NCBI GenBank assembly: GCA_963750075.1
Contig: CAVVPG010000001.1
Coordinates: forward strand, 248,001 to 312,000
Source: Bog-473 sp963750075
Lineage (GTDB): Bacteria; Actinomycetota; Acidimicrobiia; Acidimicrobiales; RAAP-2
DNA: 64,000 bases
Direction of reading: 5' to 3'
Shown here: positions 26,433 to 34,884 of the stretch, piece after piece
Numbering within the stretch: the first letter of the stretch is position 1
How the letters are laid out: each line of letters opens with the position of its first letter
The notes under the pieces: model-generated
What the model was told of the DNA's origin: nothing
The model's input: the letters and a program-made list of their open reading frames with translations, nothing else
Database searches by the model: none
Translations under genes and position numbers: made by a program

Positions 26433-27650
26433 ATGACCGTCGACGGAGGCCGCCTCACCGACCCGACGCTGTACTCGGGCGGCGACCCCTTCGAGCTCTA
26501 CGCAGAGTTGCGAAGGACCTCGCCCGTGTGCTGGGTCGACCGGGAGGGCGGCGGTTTCTGGGCCGTGACCACCCACCCCGAGGTGTCGGCGATCGGGGCC
26601 GACCCGGTGGGGTTCTGCTCGTCGCGGGGGATCCTGATCGACGAGATCGGCACGACCTACGACGCCCCGCCGACCATGATGCACACGGACCCCCCGCAGC
26701 ACACCCGCTACCGGCGGCTGGTCCAGCCGGGGTTCAAGCCGTCGATGGTGCGGCTGATGGAGGCGGGGGTGACGGCAAAGGCACGGGCGCTGCTCGACCG
26801 CATCCAGGCGGGCGAGGCCTTCGACGTGGTGTCGGGGCTGTCCATCCCGTTCCCGCTGCAGGTGATCTGCGAACTGCTCGGTGTGGATGGGTCGCAGTGG
26901 CCCCGCTTCTTCGAGTGGTCCGAGGCGGTCATCCCGGGCGAGAGCGAGCGGTCGGAGGAGGAGCGGGGGCTCCTGCAGATCGAGATGTGGGAGTACCTCA
27001 TCGGGGTGGCCGAAGAGCGGCGGAAGGAGCCGGCCGAGGACCTGGTGTCGGTGTTGGCCAATGTGGGCGCTCCTTCCCAATCCAGAGACGGCAGCGATGC
27101 CGTGGATAGGGGCGAGCAGCTGAGCGAGGCGGAGCTGGCCATGTTCCTGATCCAGCTGTTGGTGGCCGGGAACGAGACGACGAGGAACCTGATCTCGGCC
27201 GGCCTGGTCGCCCTATCCGAACGCCCGGACCAGTGGGCGGCGTTGCGAGCCGACCGAGAGCTGATCCCAACAGCCGTCGAGGAACTCTTGCGCTGGACGA
27301 CGCCGGTGATCTCGTTCATGCGCACGGTGACCTCCGCCACCACCATCCGGGGACAGGCGATCGCCGCCAGAGATCCCGTGCTCCTCGTGTACGCGTCGGC
27401 CAATCGTGACGAGGACGTGTTCGGATCCGATCCCGACCGGCTCCGTGTCGATCGTCACCCGAATCCACACGTGAGCTTCGGTTTCGGGCCCCATTTCTGC
27501 CTGGGCGCCGCGCTGGCCCGCCTCGAGGCACGCGTCGTGCTGGGTGAGCTCCTCGATCGTTTCGAGTCCCTCACCCCGGCCGGCCCGGTCGAGCGGACGC
27601 CCAGCCCGGTCATCGCGGGCGTCCGGCGCGCGCCGCTGGTCTTCGCCTAG
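26433..27650 (+). CDS. Cytochrome P450
   Basis: A soluble bacterial P450 of 405 residues. The I-helix oxygen-activation motif is LLVAGNETTRNLISAG, the ExxR is in EELLRW, and the heme-binding loop is FGFGPHFCLGAALAR with the thiolate Cys at about 356. The start MTVDGGRLTDPTLYSGG leads directly into the N-terminal P450 helices. The AGNETTRN motif is shared with the P450 at the right edge, which suggests lipid or steroid substrates, but the sequence does not fix it. Confidence 0.92.
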   Translation: MTVDGGRLTDPTLYSGGDPFELYAELRRTSPVCWVDREGGGFWAVTTHPEVSAIGADPVGFCSSRGILIDEIGTTYDAPPTMMHTDPPQHTRYRRLVQPGFKPSMVRLMEAGVTAKARALLDRIQAGEAFDVVSGLSIPFPLQVICELLGVDGSQWPRFFEWSEAVIPGESERSEEERGLLQIEMWEYLIGVAEERRKEPAEDLVSVLANVGAPSQSRDGSDAVDRGEQLSEAELAMFLIQLLVAGNETTRNLISAGLVALSERPDQWAALRADRELIPTAVEELLRWTTPVISFMRTVTSATTIRGQAIAARDPVLLVYASANRDEDVFGSDPDRLRVDRHPNPHVSFGFGPHFCLGAALARLEARVVLGELLDRFESLTPAGPVERTPSPVIAGVRRAPLVFA

Positions 27651-27707
27651 GCGTCTGTGGATGCCGGGCGATGAACCGGCGCCAGCGCCCCGAACATGCG
27701 CCGAGGC

Positions 27708-29336
27708 TCAGGCGGGCGCCCAGGAGAGATCCACCGGGCGCTCGTCGGGGTCTGCGGTCGTCGCAACGTCCACCTCGGGAGCGCCTCGGCCGGGCAGGAG
27801 CCTGAAGGCGGCCAACGCACCCACCACGGCGACCCCTGCTCCGGCGATGCAGGCGACGCGCAGACCGCTGTGGAACGCGAGGAACGCGATCGACTGCAGG
27901 GCCGGTTGGACGGTGTGCGGGGCGTGTGCCACGACGGCCAGCGCAGCAGCCATGGATTGGTGTGCCTCGGCCTTCGGGCCGGCGGGGATCGGCAGGGGCC
28001 GGAACGCACTGATGATCCGGGGCCCGTACGACGACGCGAAGATCGAGCCGAAGACGGCCACCCCGAGGGTCCCCCCGAGCTCCCTGGTGGTGTTGTTGAC
28101 CCCGGCGGCGGCGCCACGCTGGTCGTCGGCCACCGAGCCCATCACCGCCTCCGCCGTCGGCGCAGTGATGGAGGACAGGCCGAGCGCCAGCAGGATCATG
28201 GCGACGATGATGGGTCCGAAGTAGGCGGTGTTCGCTTCGGAGTTGAACGCGGCCACGAGCAACCCGCCGCCCATCAGCAACAAACCGGTCGTGACGACCA
28301 GGCGCGACCCGACCTTGAGCGCCACCACCGCCGCGATCGGCGTGAAGATGGCCGCGACGATGGCGAACGGAAGCGTGTGCACACCGGCGGAGAGCGTCGA
28401 GTAGCCCTTGACGAACTGGAAGTACTGGGTGATGAGGAAGATGAAACCGAAGAGGCAGAAGAACGCCACTGAGATCGAGAGTGCGCCGCCGGTGAACCGC
28501 GGGATCTTGAAGACCCGCACGTCGAGCAGCGGGCCCTCCGTGCGCAGCTCGAGGAGGGTGAAGGCCGTCAGCAGGACTGCCGCCACGGCGAAGCACGCCA
28601 GCGTGCCCGTCGACGCCCAGCCCCACTGCGGCCCCTCGATGATGGCCAGCACCAACATGGTCACGCCCACGGTCGAGATCAGCACGCCCCGGATGTCGAA
28701 CGGGTGCTCGCGCACCTTCGGGAGCTTGGGGATCAACAGCTGGCCGGCGATCAGGGTCACGATGACGATCGGGACGTTCACGAGGAAGATCGACCCGTAC
28801 CAGAAGTGCTCGAGGAGTGCACCGCCGACGATGGGCCCGAAGGCCACCGCGATGCCCGACGTCGCGCCCCAGATGCCGAGGGCCTTCTGACGCTCGGAGG
28901 GGTCGGGGAAGACGCTGGTCAAGATCGCCAGGCTGGCCGGGAAGATGAAGGCGGCGGCCACGCCCATCAGCGTCCGCGTCGTGATGAGACCGCCCGTCGT
29001 GTGCGACCAGGCGGCTGCCGCCGAGAAGAGCCCGAAGAACACGAGGCCGGCCTGCATCGTGCCCTTGCGCCCCAGGCGGTCACCGATGCCGCCGCCAGCC
29101 AGCAGCAATCCGGCGAAGGCGAGGCTGTAGGCGTCGACGATCCACTGGAGCGAGGTGATGGAGGCGCCCAGGGTGCGGTTCAGGGTGGGCAGGGCCACGT
29201 TGACGATGGTGTTGTCGACGACGACCAGGAAGACCGACAGGCACAGCACGGGGAGCACCACCCAGCGGCGGTCCTTGGATTGGGAGGTCGGGACGGGAGG
29301 GGTGAGGTCCATGAGTTCGAGCGAGGTACCTGGCAT
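27708..29336 (-). CDS. MFS drug/proton antiporter, DHA2 (14-helix, EmrB/QacA) type
   Basis: An efflux pump of 542 residues. The DHA2 landmarks are FLVVVDNTIVNVALPTLNR (helix 1, motif D1), the loop GGGIGDRLGRKGTMQAG (motif A), and GIAVAFGPIVGGALLEHF (motif C). About 14 hydrophobic segments are present. ATG 29336 was chosen over GTG 29339 because GGAG lies 5 bases upstream. It is divergent from a TetR gene across a perfect inverted repeat, the standard layout of a repressor-controlled efflux pump. Confidence 0.92.
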   Translation of the reverse strand: MPGTSLELMDLTPPVPTSQSKDRRWVVLPVLCLSVFLVVVDNTIVNVALPTLNRTLGASITSLQWIVDAYSLAFAGLLLAGGGIGDRLGRKGTMQAGLVFFGLFSAAAAWSHTTGGLITTRTLMGVAAAFIFPASLAILTSVFPDPSERQKALGIWGATSGIAVAFGPIVGGALLEHFWYGSIFLVNVPIVIVTLIAGQLLIPKLPKVREHPFDIRGVLISTVGVTMLVLAIIEGPQWGWASTGTLACFAVAAVLLTAFTLLELRTEGPLLDVRVFKIPRFTGGALSISVAFFCLFGFIFLITQYFQFVKGYSTLSAGVHTLPFAIVAAIFTPIAAVVALKVGSRLVVTTGLLLMGGGLLVAAFNSEANTAYFGPIIVAMILLALGLSSITAPTAEAVMGSVADDQRGAAAGVNNTTRELGGTLGVAVFGSIFASSYGPRIISAFRPLPIPAGPKAEAHQSMAAALAVVAHAPHTVQPALQSIAFLAFHSGLRVACIAGAGVAVVGALAAFRLLPGRGAPEVDVATTADPDERPVDLSWAPA

Positions 29337-29370
29337 CACGGCTCCTTTCGGATGGACACTGCAGTTGTAT

Positions 29371-29404
29371 AGAACACTGTGCTATAGTTGTAGCACAGTG
29401 TTCT
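29371..29404. promoter_or_regulatory. TetR-type operator, perfect 14-bp inverted repeat
   Basis: The arms AGAACACTGTGCTA (29371-29384) and TAGCACAGTGTTCT (29391-29404) are exact reverse complements with a 6-base centre. It lies 20 bp from the TetR ATG and 35 bp from the efflux-pump ATG, so one dimer pair could silence both promoters. Confidence 0.88.
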
Positions 29405-29423
29405 TCAGTACGCTAGGGGTGTG

Positions 29424-30017
29424 ATGGAAAACCGCCGGACCAGGACTCCCAGCGCCGGGATGGAGGCCGCCCTCCTCGCCTCCGCCGCCGACATCCTCGA
29501 GACGGAAGGCCCCGACGGCCTCTCGGTCCGCCGGATCGCCGCCGCCGCCAACGTCGCCCCCATGGGGGTCTACAACCACTTCGAGTCGAAGTTCGGCATC
29601 ATCGAGGCGCTCTTCATCCAGGGCTTCGAGCGGCTGCGCGAGGCCCTGGCGTCGATCACCGACATCGAGGACCCCTACGAGGCGCTCCGGGAGGGCGGCC
29701 GCCGCTACCGCACCCTCGCGCTGGCGCACCCGATGGTGTACCAGATCATGTTCCTGCGGGCGGTGCCCGGATTCGAGCCGAGCGAGCACGCGCTCGAGAT
29801 CGCGGCCCGAGCCTTCGAAACCCTCGTCTCGGCCGTCGAGCGCGCCATGGCGGCCGGCGTCCTCGCCGACGCCTCCCCCACCGAGACGGCCCAGCTGATC
29901 TGGGCCAACATCCATGGTTGGGTCTCCCTCGAGCTCCTGGGCCACGGCTTCGTCGAGGATCAGGACGCGGGCTACGACCGGATCTGCACGTCTCTCCTAA
30001 GGGGCCTCCGCCCGTAG
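29424..30017 (+). CDS. TetR/AcrR family regulator with WHG-type C-terminal domain
   Basis: The 197-residue repressor has an N-terminal HTH (GLSVRRIAAAANVAPMGVY followed by NHFESKFG), the recognition helix being AANVAPMGVYNHF. The C-terminal ligand domain includes WANIHGWVSLELLG, the WHG motif of that TetR subgroup. It most likely represses itself and the divergent MFS pump via the adjacent palindrome. GTG 29421 directly precedes the ATG. Confidence 0.9.
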   Translation: MENRRTRTPSAGMEAALLASAADILETEGPDGLSVRRIAAAANVAPMGVYNHFESKFGIIEALFIQGFERLREALASITDIEDPYEALREGGRRYRTLALAHPMVYQIMFLRAVPGFEPSEHALEIAARAFETLVSAVERAMAAGVLADASPTETAQLIWANIHGWVSLELLGHGFVEDQDAGYDRICTSLLRGLRP

Positions 30018-30084
30018 TCTTCGCCCAGCCGCACCGGCGGGCACCGACCCATCCAGATCGACAGGGCTCGTCCCGGCGCGCCGC

Positions 30085-30192
30085 CTACCGCGGATCGGGG
30101 CGGTCCAGGTTCCAGTGGCGAGCGACGGAAGGGAACCACTTCGTCACGTCGCCGTCTCGGCGGGGGAACACCCCGAACCTGGTGATGGTGCG
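30085..30192 (-). other. Likely lost C-terminal coding extension downstream of an in-frame TAA
   Basis: Directly after the TAA at 30195-30193 the same frame continues for 35 sense codons to a TAG at 30087-30085, encoding RTITRFGVFPRRDG, then WFPSVARHWNLDRPDPR. This looks like the natural end of the upstream protein. A single C-to-T change would turn a CAA codon into the TAA. Confidence 0.55.
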
Positions 30193-30741
30193 TTACCCGC
30201 CCTCGTGGTCGCCGTAGAGCACGTCGATTGTGAACGACCGAGCCTCGTTGATGTCCCTGCTCAGCGCGGCGTGGTCGGGATCGCTCGCATCACGGATCGC
30301 GCCCTGCCAGAACCCGATGTCCCCCGCCGGGGTGTAGAGGTCCCGCGTCTGCATCCGGAACTCTTCGGGATCAGCGTGCGGCGGCGTGTCGCCTTGCGCC
30401 AGCTCCGTGATGACGTTCCATCCGAAGGCGACGGCCAGTCCCGAGCCCACGTTGCGAACCGAGATGGCAAGGTAGATGCTGCCGTCGATGAACTCGATGA
30501 CCGCCTGGCTCCCCTCCAGAAGCGCCCAGTGGTCGTCCATCCACCTGATCTTCTGCGGCAGATCGTTGGGCCGCGAGGTCACCAGGACCGGTCGCAGGTT
30601 GGCCTCGAATGATGCCTCGGCCACCCGGGCCGAGAGGTTGGCGGAGCGCACGGCGGCGAAGGTGGCGATGGCCAGCACAAGCGTCCCGATGGCGGTGGCG
30701 AACGTCGCGATCGTTGCCCAGTCCTCGGTGGCCACCACCAT
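30193..30741 (-). CDS. Unknown single-span membrane protein, probably truncated by a nonsense codon
   Basis: A 182-residue protein with one N-terminal membrane segment (TIATFATAIGTLVLAIATFAAV) followed by a soluble domain with EANLRPVLV, SVRNVGSGLAVAFGW and the end FTIDVLYGDHEGG. This plan, a short anchor and an immunoglobulin-like soluble part, is common in uncharacterised actinobacterial proteins. The reading frame stops at TAA but coding character continues in frame for 35 more codons, so the present protein is probably shortened. Confidence 0.65.
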   Translation of the reverse strand: MVVATEDWATIATFATAIGTLVLAIATFAAVRSANLSARVAEASFEANLRPVLVTSRPNDLPQKIRWMDDHWALLEGSQAVIEFIDGSIYLAISVRNVGSGLAVAFGWNVITELAQGDTPPHADPEEFRMQTRDLYTPAGDIGFWQGAIRDASDPDHAALSRDINEARSFTIDVLYGDHEGG

Positions 30742-30828
30742 GCCGGCAGGTTAGGGCGTCCGTCGTCGATCAGGAGCGGAGACCCGGATGCGCTCGTGGC
30801 CGCGGCGGTTCGCTGGCAGACTCTGCCC

Positions 30829-31200
30829 ATGCTCGATCACATCTCCATCCAGTGCGCCGACCTTGCCGCCAGCGCGGCTTTCTACGACGCCGTGCTCGCC
30901 CCCCTCGGCGGCGGACGCGTCATGGAGTTCGGCCCCGCCATCGGCTACGGGGTTCCTCCCATGCCCACGTTCTGGATTGGGGAGCAGCAAACAGGCGACG
31001 GCTTCCGGGAGTCACACATCGCGTTCACGGCAAACGACCGGGCGACCGTCAACGCCTTCTTCGACGCCGCCCGCGACGTCGGGGCTGAGGTGCTCCACGA
31101 GCCGCGGCTGTGGCCCGAGTACCACCCCGACTACTACGGCGCCTTCGTCCGCGATCCGGACGGGAACAACGTCGAGGCCGTGTGCCACACCCCCGGGTGA
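30829..31200 (+). CDS. VOC superfamily protein
   Basis: A compact 123-residue one-chain VOC protein, beginning MLDHISIQCADLAASAAFY with the first His ligand, a central ESHIAFTANDRATVNAFF with the second, and ending VRDPDGNNVEAVCH with the Glu ligand. It is of the small glyoxalase/bleomycin-resistance type. Substrate unknown. The upstream in-frame ATG at 30796 adds residues not part of the fold. Confidence 0.87.
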   Translation: MLDHISIQCADLAASAAFYDAVLAPLGGGRVMEFGPAIGYGVPPMPTFWIGEQQTGDGFRESHIAFTANDRATVNAFFDAARDVGAEVLHEPRLWPEYHPDYYGAFVRDPDGNNVEAVCHTPG

Positions 31201-31219
31201 CCCGTCTCCGGGCCGCCGC

Positions 31220-32080
31220 TCAGCCGTAGAGCGCGTCGAAGTGATCGAGTGCCGCGGTGCACACGTCGTGTCGCGCTGCCGGCAGGGTGCACGTGACCAC
31301 GTACGCGGTCGCGGCCGCCGCTTTCGGCGGCGAGTACAACATCACTCCGTTGGCTGGATTGGATCCACCCGACGGCATGCCGTCACCGGCCACGCCCGCC
31401 GGGTCCTCGAACGCGACCTCGCTCGAGGTGAGCGCATCACGGGTCTCCAGGCCGGGGCGCGTCTCGGCGCACCCGCGCCCGAGATCCTGCCTCGTGGCAG
31501 CTGCCGCAGATGGAAAGAGCGGACACGCCAGGGCCGCTCCCTGCACGGGGCTCCCGCCGGTCTCGTACCCGACGATCGCCTCGTCCGCAGACGACGCCGC
31601 AAGATGCCACCCCGTGTCCGGATCGGATGGAACCGGTTCACCCATGGGCGAGATGAGCAGACCGCCGCTCCCGTCCGCTCCGTAGAGTCCCCGGCAGGCC
31701 CAGTCCATCGGTCCGATCAGCATCATGATGCCGGCCTGGTCGGTGTAGACGACCAGGTTTGCCGCTTCGTTGACCGGCACCGTGACCGTTGACGTGGTCG
31801 GAAGCGGAGCCGTGGTCGGCGGCGGCGTGACGGCGAACGACGTCGGGCACCGTTCGATCGGCAGGACGGCCGACGTCCATCCGGCGGTGCCCGCGGTGGT
31901 CGACGTCCGTGCCGATCCCGTCGACGACGACCCCGAAGCCGTGGTGGACGTGGAACGGCCCGCACGGCTCGGAGACGAGCTCGGCATGGATGGGCCCCCG
32001 CACGCGGCCAGGACGAGCCCGCCGACGAGGACCCCGGTGATCCGGATCCATCCACGCCGTCCCGCCGGGAGGACCTTCAC
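31220..32080 (-). CDS. Secreted lipoprotein of unknown function
   Basis: A 286-residue protein with a lipoprotein signal: basic RRGWIRITG, hydrophobic core and the lipobox LVLAAC, with the acylated Cys near residue 27. A Ser/Thr-rich linker follows, then a beta-rich domain containing VNEAANLVVYTDQAG and four or more further cysteines that may form disulfides. No family was recognised. GTG start. Confidence 0.75.
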   Translation of the reverse strand: MKVLPAGRRGWIRITGVLVGGLVLAACGGPSMPSSSPSRAGRSTSTTASGSSSTGSARTSTTAGTAGWTSAVLPIERCPTSFAVTPPPTTAPLPTTSTVTVPVNEAANLVVYTDQAGIMMLIGPMDWACRGLYGADGSGGLLISPMGEPVPSDPDTGWHLAASSADEAIVGYETGGSPVQGAALACPLFPSAAAATRQDLGRGCAETRPGLETRDALTSSEVAFEDPAGVAGDGMPSGGSNPANGVMLYSPPKAAAATAYVVTCTLPAARHDVCTAALDHFDALYG

Positions 32081-32100
32081 GGGCGAGGCCGGCGCCCGGT

Positions 32101-33402
32101 CTAGGCGTCGACCGTCAGGGCGTCGAGCAGGTCGGCAAAGCGCCGCTGCGCGTCCGCCCGACGGGTCGGGATGTGCTCCGACGGGACCTCGTGCGGCTCG
32201 TAGCCCTTGAGGATACGGCGGGCCACCGTCTGGCGGTGCACCTCGTCGGGACCGTCGTACAGACGCGCCGCCCGGGCCGCCCGGTACATGGACTCCAGCG
32301 GGAGGTCACAGGAGAACCCGAGCGACCCGTGCACCTGGATGGAGCGGTCGATCACGTCGTAGAGCACCTTCGCCCCGAAGTACTTGATCATCGCAATTTC
32401 GACTCTGGCCGCCGCCGCCCCCTCCTGATCCATCTTCCAGGCGGCCTGCAACGTCATGAGCCGGGCTGCCTGCATCTCGGCCATGGAGTCCGCCACCCAG
32501 TTCTGGATGGTCTGCTTCTCCGCCAGCGTGGAACCGTGCGCGTAGCGGGACACCGCCCGCTCGCACAGCATGTCGAAGGCGCGGCGGGACTGACCCAGCC
32601 AGCGCATGCAGTGGTGGATGCGACCGGGCCCCAGCCGGTGCTGCGCCAGCGCGAAGCCCGAGCCCTCCCGGCCCACGATGTTCCCCACGGGCACCCGCAC
32701 GTCGCGGTAGACGATCTCGGCGTGGTTCCCGAAACGCCCGTACGGCGTGTGCGGATCCTCCATCGTGGCCACGTCCCGCACGATGTCCACCCCGGGCGTG
32801 TCCACCGGCACGATGATCATCGACGACCCCTGGTACGGATGGACGTCTGGATTGGTCACGGCCATCACGATCAGGAAGTCCGCCACCGATCCGTTGGATG
32901 TGAACCACTTGTGCCCGTTGATGACCCACTCGTCGCCGTCCCGCACCGCGGACGTCGTCAACAGCGTTGGATCAGACCCAGCGGTGTGCGGCTCGGTCAT
33001 CGAGAAGGCCGACCGCAGCTTCCCATTCAACAACGGCTGCAGCCACCGCTCCCGCTGCGACTCGTCACCCGTCGCCTCGATACCCACCGCCAGCAACTCC
33101 GCGTTCCCCGAGTCCGGCGCGTTGTTGCCGAACACCACCGGCGCCAACGGCGACTGGCCCAGGATCTCGTGCATCAGCCCGAGCTTCACCTGCCCGAATC
33201 CCATCCCGCCCAACGACGGCGGGAGGTGGGCCGCCCACAGGCCCTCGGTCTTGACCCGCTCCTGCAATGGCCGGATCACCTGCAGCAGCTGGTCGTAGGT
33301 GAGCTCGAACGTCTCGAGCGGGAAGACCTCGTCCCGCACGAAGCCGCGCATCCACACCAGCTTCTCCTCGAACTCCGGTTCGGTCGAGAAATCCCAGGCC
33401 AT
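32101..33402 (-). CDS. Acyl-CoA dehydrogenase
   Basis: FAD-dependent alpha,beta-desaturase of acyl-CoA, 433 residues. The conserved FAD/substrate segment is RSAFSMTEPHTAGSDPTLL, the next FAD strand INGHKWFTSNG, and the C-terminal helical part QVHGSLGFSCDLPLESMYR followed by ARLYDGPDEVHRQTVARR. It resembles the mammalian-ACAD10/11-type and FadE-like single-subunit enzymes. It is divergent from bioB with about 65 bp between starts. Confidence 0.92.
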   Translation of the reverse strand: MAWDFSTEPEFEEKLVWMRGFVRDEVFPLETFELTYDQLLQVIRPLQERVKTEGLWAAHLPPSLGGMGFGQVKLGLMHEILGQSPLAPVVFGNNAPDSGNAELLAVGIEATGDESQRERWLQPLLNGKLRSAFSMTEPHTAGSDPTLLTTSAVRDGDEWVINGHKWFTSNGSVADFLIVMAVTNPDVHPYQGSSMIIVPVDTPGVDIVRDVATMEDPHTPYGRFGNHAEIVYRDVRVPVGNIVGREGSGFALAQHRLGPGRIHHCMRWLGQSRRAFDMLCERAVSRYAHGSTLAEKQTIQNWVADSMAEMQAARLMTLQAAWKMDQEGAAAARVEIAMIKYFGAKVLYDVIDRSIQVHGSLGFSCDLPLESMYRAARAARLYDGPDEVHRQTVARRILKGYEPHEVPSEHIPTRRADAQRRFADLLDALTVDA

Positions 33403-33466
33403 TGCCGCTCCTCCCTGCCGCCCGTCAGCTACCGGGGGCCCCCACCCTGCCACTACCGTGGGCGCC

Positions 33467-34597
33467 GTGACCACCACGAGCCACGTCTCCTTTCGCCCGT
33501 CACCGCCCTCCCGCCCCGCTGCCCACCCCCGATCGGACCATCCGGACACCTCCGATCCGGATAGCCCGCCGCCCCCGCCCCAAGTCGCCCTGAGCCCGGC
33601 GGACAGGGCCGTCATCGCCTCGGCAGAACATGCCCTCCTCGACGAGCGCCGTCTCCTGACCGCGGAGGAGCTCACGGCGCTGGCCGAACTGCCCGACGGA
33701 GCCGTCATGGCGCTGGCCTCGCTTGCCCACCAGGTGCGCCTGGCCTGGTGCGGGCCCGAGGTCGAGATCGAGGGGATCCTCTCGGCCAAGACGGGAGGAT
33801 GCCCGGAGGACTGCCACTTCTGCTCGCAGTCCTCCCGCTTCGACACTCCGGTCAAGGCCACGCCCTTCCTCGACCCCGCCGAGGTGCTCGCCGCGGCCCG
33901 CGAGACCGCCGCCCTGGGCGCGTCGGAGTTCTGCATCGTCCTGGCCGTCCGCGGGCCGGACGAGCGCACTATCCAGCGCATCCTCGACCTCGTCCCGCTG
34001 ATCCGAGACGAGACGGGGCTCAACGTCGCCGTGAGCGCCGGCATCCTCAGCGAGGACCAGGCGAAGAGGCTCGCAGAAGGCGGCGTGCACCGCTACAACC
34101 ACAACGTCGAGACGGCCCGCTCCCACTTCCCGTCCATCGTCTCGACCCACTCCTGGGACGAGCGCGCCGAGACCTGCCGCCTGGTGAAGGCCCACGGCAT
34201 GGAGCTGTGTTGCGGCGCCCTCATCAACGTGGGCGAGTCGGACGCCCAGCGCGTCGAGCTGCTCACCCAGCTCCAGGGGCTCGAGCCGACCGAGGTGCCG
34301 GTCAACTTCCTCAATCCCCGTCCCGGAACCCCACTCGGCGACCGGCCGATCCTGGGTGCCTGGGAGGCCATCCGCTGGATCGCGTTGTTCCGCCTCGCAC
34401 TCCCCTCGGTGATCCTGCGCTACGCCGGCGGGCGCGAGGTGACGCTCCGTGACCTGCAGGCCATCGGGATGACGGCCGGGATCAACGCGCTCATCGTCGG
34501 CAACTACCTGACCACCCTCGGCCGTTCCGCCGAGGAGGACCTCCAGATGCTCGAGGACCTGCGCATGCCGATCGGCGCCCTCACCGCGGCCATCTGA
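33467..34597 (+). CDS. bioB: Biotin synthase
   Basis: Radical-SAM enzyme inserting sulfur into dethiobiotin. The [4Fe-4S] motif GGCPEDCHFCSQS has its cysteines at 112, 116 and 119; other conserved parts are YNHNVETARSHF, the substrate-side CGALINVGE and NFLNPRPGTPL. The 376-residue chain carries an N-terminal Pro/Ser-rich extension of about 40 residues that is not part of the enzyme core. The GTG at 33467 is the chosen start. The next gene encodes a BsaP-like accessory protein. Confidence 0.95.
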   Translation: MTTTSHVSFRPSPPSRPAAHPRSDHPDTSDPDSPPPPPQVALSPADRAVIASAEHALLDERRLLTAEELTALAELPDGAVMALASLAHQVRLAWCGPEVEIEGILSAKTGGCPEDCHFCSQSSRFDTPVKATPFLDPAEVLAAARETAALGASEFCIVLAVRGPDERTIQRILDLVPLIRDETGLNVAVSAGILSEDQAKRLAEGGVHRYNHNVETARSHFPSIVSTHSWDERAETCRLVKAHGMELCCGALINVGESDAQRVELLTQLQGLEPTEVPVNFLNPRPGTPLGDRPILGAWEAIRWIALFRLALPSVILRYAGGREVTLRDLQAIGMTAGINALIVGNYLTTLGRSAEEDLQMLEDLRMPIGALTAAI

Positions 34598-34611
34598 CAC
34601 CCCCTTCCGCC

Positions 34612-34797
34612 GTGCCCTCGTCCGTGACTGCGCACTGCACGGGTTGCGGGAAGCCCACCGGCGAGTGCCCCGGATGCGGGCGCGCGCTCGACCCGCCTCG
34701 CTTTTGCGCCCGGTGTGGCCGGCGCATGACCGTCACGGTCGTACCCACCGGCTGGGTAGCCCGTTGTCGGGATCACCCCGAACTTCGCTCTGACTGA
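34612..34797 (+). CDS. bsaP: Biotin synthase auxiliary protein, BsaP-like
   Basis: A 61-residue zinc-ribbon-like protein immediately downstream of bioB. It has three CxxC pairs (CTGCG, CPGCG, CARCG) and the stretch LDPPRFCARCGRRMTVTVVP, TGWVARC, the same order as the mycobacterial bioB-linked protein BsaP (Rv1590-type). Mycobacterial BsaP supports BioB activity, probably through its iron-sulfur centre. Similarity is from memory of the family; adjacency to bioB strengthens the call. Confidence 0.78.
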   Translation: MPSSVTAHCTGCGKPTGECPGCGRALDPPRFCARCGRRMTVTVVPTGWVARCRDHPELRSD

Positions 34798-34884
34798 CTC
34801 GCCCGATCCGCTTCAACGAGAAGCGCCGGGCGGCTCGAGGGGCCCATCGCCACACCCAAATGCCCTTCGGGTCAAGAATGCGAC

